From Candidatus Obscuribacterales bacterium (lineage in GTDB: Bacteria > Cyanobacteriota > Vampirovibrionia > Obscuribacterales > Obscuribacteraceae), in NCBI GenBank assembly GCA_020054205.1, contig JAGVLS010000008.1, positions 1 through 47,400 of the forward strand: a stretch of DNA of 47,400 bases, given 5' to 3'. The notes under the pieces are model-generated. The model ran no database searches. It was given only the letters and a program-made list of their open reading frames with translations, and had not been told where the DNA came from. Shown one piece after another: positions 44,922-47,400 of this stretch (within the stretch, counting starts at the first letter, position 1; each line of letters opens with the position of its first letter). The translations under genes and the position numbers were made by a program.

Positions 44922-45323
44922 ATGGAAATTACGACTATCATTCACGGACTAATCATTGGACTGGCTGCTTTAGCGGTAGCTGCTTATTGGTATCTCTCTC
45001 GCGAATCGAACCAAGCTCATCTTAACCTTTTGTGCAAAAGGGACAGATTGGGTAGAATGGCAAATCTAAATGGATATGTAAGTCTATGGAATAAACTTGA
45101 ATGGCATAAAATAACGATTGGAGCTGCATATATAGTTCTTCTTTTTGCTTGGGGTGCATTGCAGTTATATTTGGGTAGTGAAAAAACAGTTTTGAACTGG
45201 GTATTTGTTGGTATGTTTTCTGTGCCAGCCGCAATCTTTGTTGTTGTGGCAGAGCACTACCAACTTGAAGACTTATTTCACAGCTGTGGATTCGGAAAAA
45301 GGGCTGGGGCGCAAAACTTTTAA
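44922..45323 (+). CDS. Small membrane protein, three helices
   Basis: 133 residues with membrane helices at about 5-25, 65-84 and 91-111. The loop between the first two is basic (ESNQAHLNLLCKRDRLGRM). C-terminal part is HYQLEDLFHSCGFGKRAGAQNF. AAGGAG lies before the ATG. No family recognised. Part of the same run of small genes. Confidence 0.65.
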   Translation: MEITTIIHGLIIGLAALAVAAYWYLSRESNQAHLNLLCKRDRLGRMANLNGYVSLWNKLEWHKITIGAAYIVLLFAWGALQLYLGSEKTVLNWVFVGMFSVPAAIFVVVAEHYQLEDLFHSCGFGKRAGAQNF

Positions 45324-45364
45324 CTCGAACAAATCTAAATAAACAAACATAGAAAGTCCCACAC

Positions 45365-45880
45365 ATGCTTATCGTCATAACAGGTGGCCCGTCATCTGGA
45401 AAAACAAGCGTAATTAATCAACTCCAATCCCTGGGACACCATATCGTCGAAGAAATAGCTCGTCCACTAATTAACGAAGGTGTTTTGCATCCTCAAAAAG
45501 ACCGTGATGTGTTTGAGCGAGAAGTATTGCGCCGGCAATTAGAAGCAGAAAAAGACCTTCTAAACTCTAGTGAAATTATCTTTCTTGATAATTCGGGTAT
45601 TCTTGATGGACCACCGTTTTATACGATGGCTGGCATGACAGCGCCGCCTGAATTTCGTGAGACTAGCTTGAAGCGATATGCGCTTGCTATTCTTCTTGAG
45701 CCATTGGGATTCTATGAAGAGGATGGTGTGCGTTCAGAAGATTTGCAATTTACTCAAGCAATAACAGAATTGCTTTATCAAGACTGCGTTGATAATGGCT
45801 TGCCTGTGGTGAGACTATCCGGAAAGCTATCTGTTGAGCAAAGAGTTGAAGAAGTTTTGAAACAAGTGAGTAGTTTGTAA
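45365..45880 (+). CDS. AAA_28-type P-loop ATPase (NadR/Ttd14-like kinase fold)
   Basis: 171 residues. Walker A is GGPSSGKTS (about 7-15), followed by GHHIVEEIARPLINEG, then EIIFLDNSGILDGPPFY (Walker B-like), matching the AAA_28 P-loop family related to nucleotide and NadR-type kinases. It probably phosphorylates or hydrolyses a nucleotide; the substrate is unknown. No strong Shine-Dalgarno (GAAAG only). Members of AAA_28 are usually solitary, and the neighbourhood of unknown genes does not help. Confidence 0.7.
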   Translation: MLIVITGGPSSGKTSVINQLQSLGHHIVEEIARPLINEGVLHPQKDRDVFEREVLRRQLEAEKDLLNSSEIIFLDNSGILDGPPFYTMAGMTAPPEFRETSLKRYALAILLEPLGFYEEDGVRSEDLQFTQAITELLYQDCVDNGLPVVRLSGKLSVEQRVEEVLKQVSSL

Positions 45881-45908
45881 AAACCCTAATTCATATATGT
45901 CTATCTCC

Positions 45909-45959
45909 TGGGCTGGTGGATAGATATTATCAATACTAAATCCAGCCCAATAATACTCC
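45909..45959 (+). terminator. Hairpin after the AAA_28 gene
   Basis: TGGGCTGG (45909-45916) and CCAGCCCA (45952-45959) pair perfectly with a 35-nt loop, 28 nt after the stop codon. No U-run follows, so it may be a processing or leader structure instead. Confidence 0.4.
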
Positions 45960-45960
45960 T

Positions 45961-45990
45961 GCCCTATGGGGCATTAGTCGCTATGGCGAC
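45961..45990 (+). promoter_or_regulatory. Two adjacent hairpins with identical TATG loops
   Basis: GCCC-TATG-GGGC (45961-45972) and GTCGC-TATG-GCGAC (45977-45990) stand side by side directly before the AAGGAG ribosome binding site of the gene at 46005. Different stems with the same four-base loop suggest a protein-binding or stability element in the leader. Confidence 0.45.
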
Positions 45991-46004
45991 AGAAGGAGAA
46001 AAAG

Positions 46005-47132
46005 ATGATTACAATCATCAATCGCACCGTTTATTGTCCAAATTGTTTTCCCATGGGAAGCCCTGTTCCTTATGACTATCTTAAAGAACATCCGTTGTTT
46101 GTGTTAGATAATGAAATTATTTGTGGACATTGTGGAAATATCATTAAACAAAATGGTTTAGTGGAAATGCCACCGGAAATTGCTCGTATTGTCCGTACTT
46201 TGGTTCAACAGAAAGCCCTGCAAATTTCAGGCAGTATTGAATCAGCTGAAGCGGTTTTGCCCCATCATCAACCTAAAGGACCAACTCATACAGTAATGCT
46301 TGGTCGGACAGATAGTAATGGACTAAGTATTTCATGCAAGCTCCAATGGACCAGAGTGCAAAGAGAATATCGTCCGCATCAAGATATTAGAAATGAGGAA
46401 GCCGGCAAGAAAAATAAGTACGACAGACGGGCTATCAAATGTTATGTTCCAGAACCAGTGAATCGAGTAGCTAACATTATTTCTGATAGCGATGGCGGTA
46501 CATGGGATGCAATGAATGTCACTAATGTCAATGTCAAAGCTGACCGTAAAACAATTCGTTTAGAGCGCAATGCTCGGCAGTATTTGTCTGGGTCTAGAAA
46601 TATACTTGATCCAGATACAACACTACTGATTCGTGTTGAAATTGCTTGGACAATGCCAGAAGAAGAGATGACTTTGTATGTGCCGGTGCCTAATTTTGAG
46701 ATGGCAGCACTGCTTATGAGAACACCAATTGCTTTATGGGATAAACCATTTTTTCGGCAAGAAACCGAGGCTTTGAGTAAACCCGCGCCAGACTCTGGAC
46801 TTATTGCCTACGATGATTTTATTTTATTGACCACAGATCGCGAAGAGGCAATGAAATTCTTTGATTTCTATCAGGCGCTATTTGAGGATACAGATCAACC
46901 ATATCTTCTCTGTATTAGATGTAATGCTCTGGCTGTCGACTCCGCCATTGCCCTAGACAAAGAGTTTTTCTTGCAGCGGACCGCGTGCGCTGTGGTAAAC
47001 AAAGGACAATCCACTAACTTAGGTGTCTTGCTAAATTCAAGGGTCATTCCACTTGGACCTCAATTGAAACAAGTTCTCAGTTGTGTTGAACAGCAACAAA
47101 TTCATCTCGAATACGCAGGTTCCCTAAAATAA
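46005..47132 (+). CDS. Orphan protein with an N-terminal zinc ribbon
   Basis: 375 residues. C11xxC14 and C40xxC43 form a single zinc ribbon at the N-terminus. The rest (about 100-370) is predicted alpha/beta without a recognised domain; blocks include HTVMLGRTDSNGLSISCKLQWTRV, WTMPEEEMTLYVPVPNFEMA and EEAMKFFDFYQALFEDTDQPYLLCIRCNAL. No signal peptide or membrane segment. AAGGAG lies before the ATG, preceded by the twin hairpins. Last gene of the small-gene run, closed by a terminator. Confidence 0.7.
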   Translation: MITIINRTVYCPNCFPMGSPVPYDYLKEHPLFVLDNEIICGHCGNIIKQNGLVEMPPEIARIVRTLVQQKALQISGSIESAEAVLPHHQPKGPTHTVMLGRTDSNGLSISCKLQWTRVQREYRPHQDIRNEEAGKKNKYDRRAIKCYVPEPVNRVANIISDSDGGTWDAMNVTNVNVKADRKTIRLERNARQYLSGSRNILDPDTTLLIRVEIAWTMPEEEMTLYVPVPNFEMAALLMRTPIALWDKPFFRQETEALSKPAPDSGLIAYDDFILLTTDREEAMKFFDFYQALFEDTDQPYLLCIRCNALAVDSAIALDKEFFLQRTACAVVNKGQSTNLGVLLNSRVIPLGPQLKQVLSCVEQQQIHLEYAGSLK

Positions 47133-47178
47133 CTAGAATGATGTTCTAGGTAAATTTGATAACTAAAAATAACCATGA

Positions 47179-47218
47179 GTGGTTGGAGTGTGAGCATAGT
47201 AATCTCCACTCCAACCAC
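47179..47218 (+). terminator. Terminator of the small-gene cluster
   Basis: GTGGTTGGAGTG (47179-47190) and CACTCCAACCAC (47207-47218) pair perfectly over 12 bp around a 16-nt loop and are followed by CTTTCTTCC. It lies 47 nt after the last gene. Confidence 0.8.
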
Positions 47219-47282
47219 CTTTCTTCCATATCATTTGTTTTTGTTTAGACAACTATTTAGTATAGTTATTAAGATCTTTACT

Positions 47283-47298
47283 GTATAACCTCAGTAAA
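47283..47298. repeat. 16-bp sequence matching positions 81-96 in inverted orientation
   Basis: GTATAACCTCAGTAAA here is the exact reverse complement of TTTACTGAGGTTATAC at 81-96, in non-coding DNA at the opposite end of the window. A single 16-base match of this kind is not far from chance in 47 kb, so it may mean nothing. Confidence 0.25.
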
Positions 47299-47360
47299 AT
47301 ACGTGAGAATGGAGAGGTAATTGTGATTGATAGATAAATTATTGGTTGGGAGACTCAAAA

Positions 47361-47394
47361 TGCAAATATCGTTTATCGATAAACGATATTTGCA
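47361..47394. promoter_or_regulatory. Perfect 34-bp palindrome
   Basis: The sequence from TGCAAATATCG (47361) to CGATATTTGCA (47394) reads identically on both strands with no spacer, centred on TTTATCGATAAA. Such perfect symmetry over 34 bp is far beyond chance and marks an operator, a recombination site or a cruciform former. The next gene lies outside the window. Confidence 0.7.
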
Positions 47395-47400
47395 AAAAGA

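Noticed and set aside
81..47298. Inverted 16-bp match at the two window ends as terminal repeats of an element
   Set aside because: The match does not extend beyond 16 bases and such a match is not unlikely by chance in a window of this size; the content between is core chromosome.

Overview
The window is bacterial chromosomal DNA, AT-rich, densely coded on both strands, with TTG and GTG starts beside ATG. It holds the classical replication-origin neighbourhood dnaN-dnaA | rpmH-rnpA-yidD-yidC-jag, plus topA, clpC, tsaE, coaE and pncB, so it is core chromosome rather than plasmid or phage. A ClpC of cyanobacterial/Firmicute type, the C-terminal motif of DnaA (KHTSALYAYDK) and a gamma-tocopherol-methyltransferase-like protein lean towards a non-photosynthetic relative of Cyanobacteria (Melainabacteria/Vampirovibrionia). 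This placement is inference: no rRNA or photosynthesis gene is present.

Layout. 1-6.2 kb: a four-gene minus-strand operon of predicted metallopeptidases (a new HEWAH-motif protein, TldD, TldE, M13 peptidase) ending in a strong terminator. 6.7-14.9 kb: MscS-like channel, M24 aminopeptidase, APH-fold kinase, an acidic orphan protein, glycogen debranching enzyme coupled to an M48 membrane protease, and a methyltransferase. 14.9-21.2 kb: tRNA-Asp, dnaN, dnaA and, divergently, rpmH to jag. YidC carries two Ig-like repeats in the loop after its second membrane segment. 21.2-29.2 kb: glycosyltransferase, small membrane and secreted proteins, a large multidomain helicase (degenerate DnaC-like domain, DUF559-like nuclease, UvrD helicase, zinc ribbons), then two orphan genes among many inverted repeats. 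29.2-34.2 kb: pncB-coaE, two exported TPR-type proteins and a probable structured RNA of about 205 nt with its own promoter. 34.2-41.6 kb: tsaE, topA, clpC, aldehyde dehydrogenase. 41.6-47.4 kb: a structured leader, a membrane-anchored thioredoxin-like protein, prolyl aminopeptidase, a run of small orphan genes with strong ribosome binding sites, and a perfect 34-bp palindrome at the right edge.

Most interesting: the multidomain helicase at 23284-26694, the YidC with tandem Ig-like repeats, the RNA at 33997-34202, the metallopeptidase operon, the 34-bp palindrome, and the orphan cluster at 43.9-47.1 kb. No CRISPR array, insertion sequence or prophage was seen.
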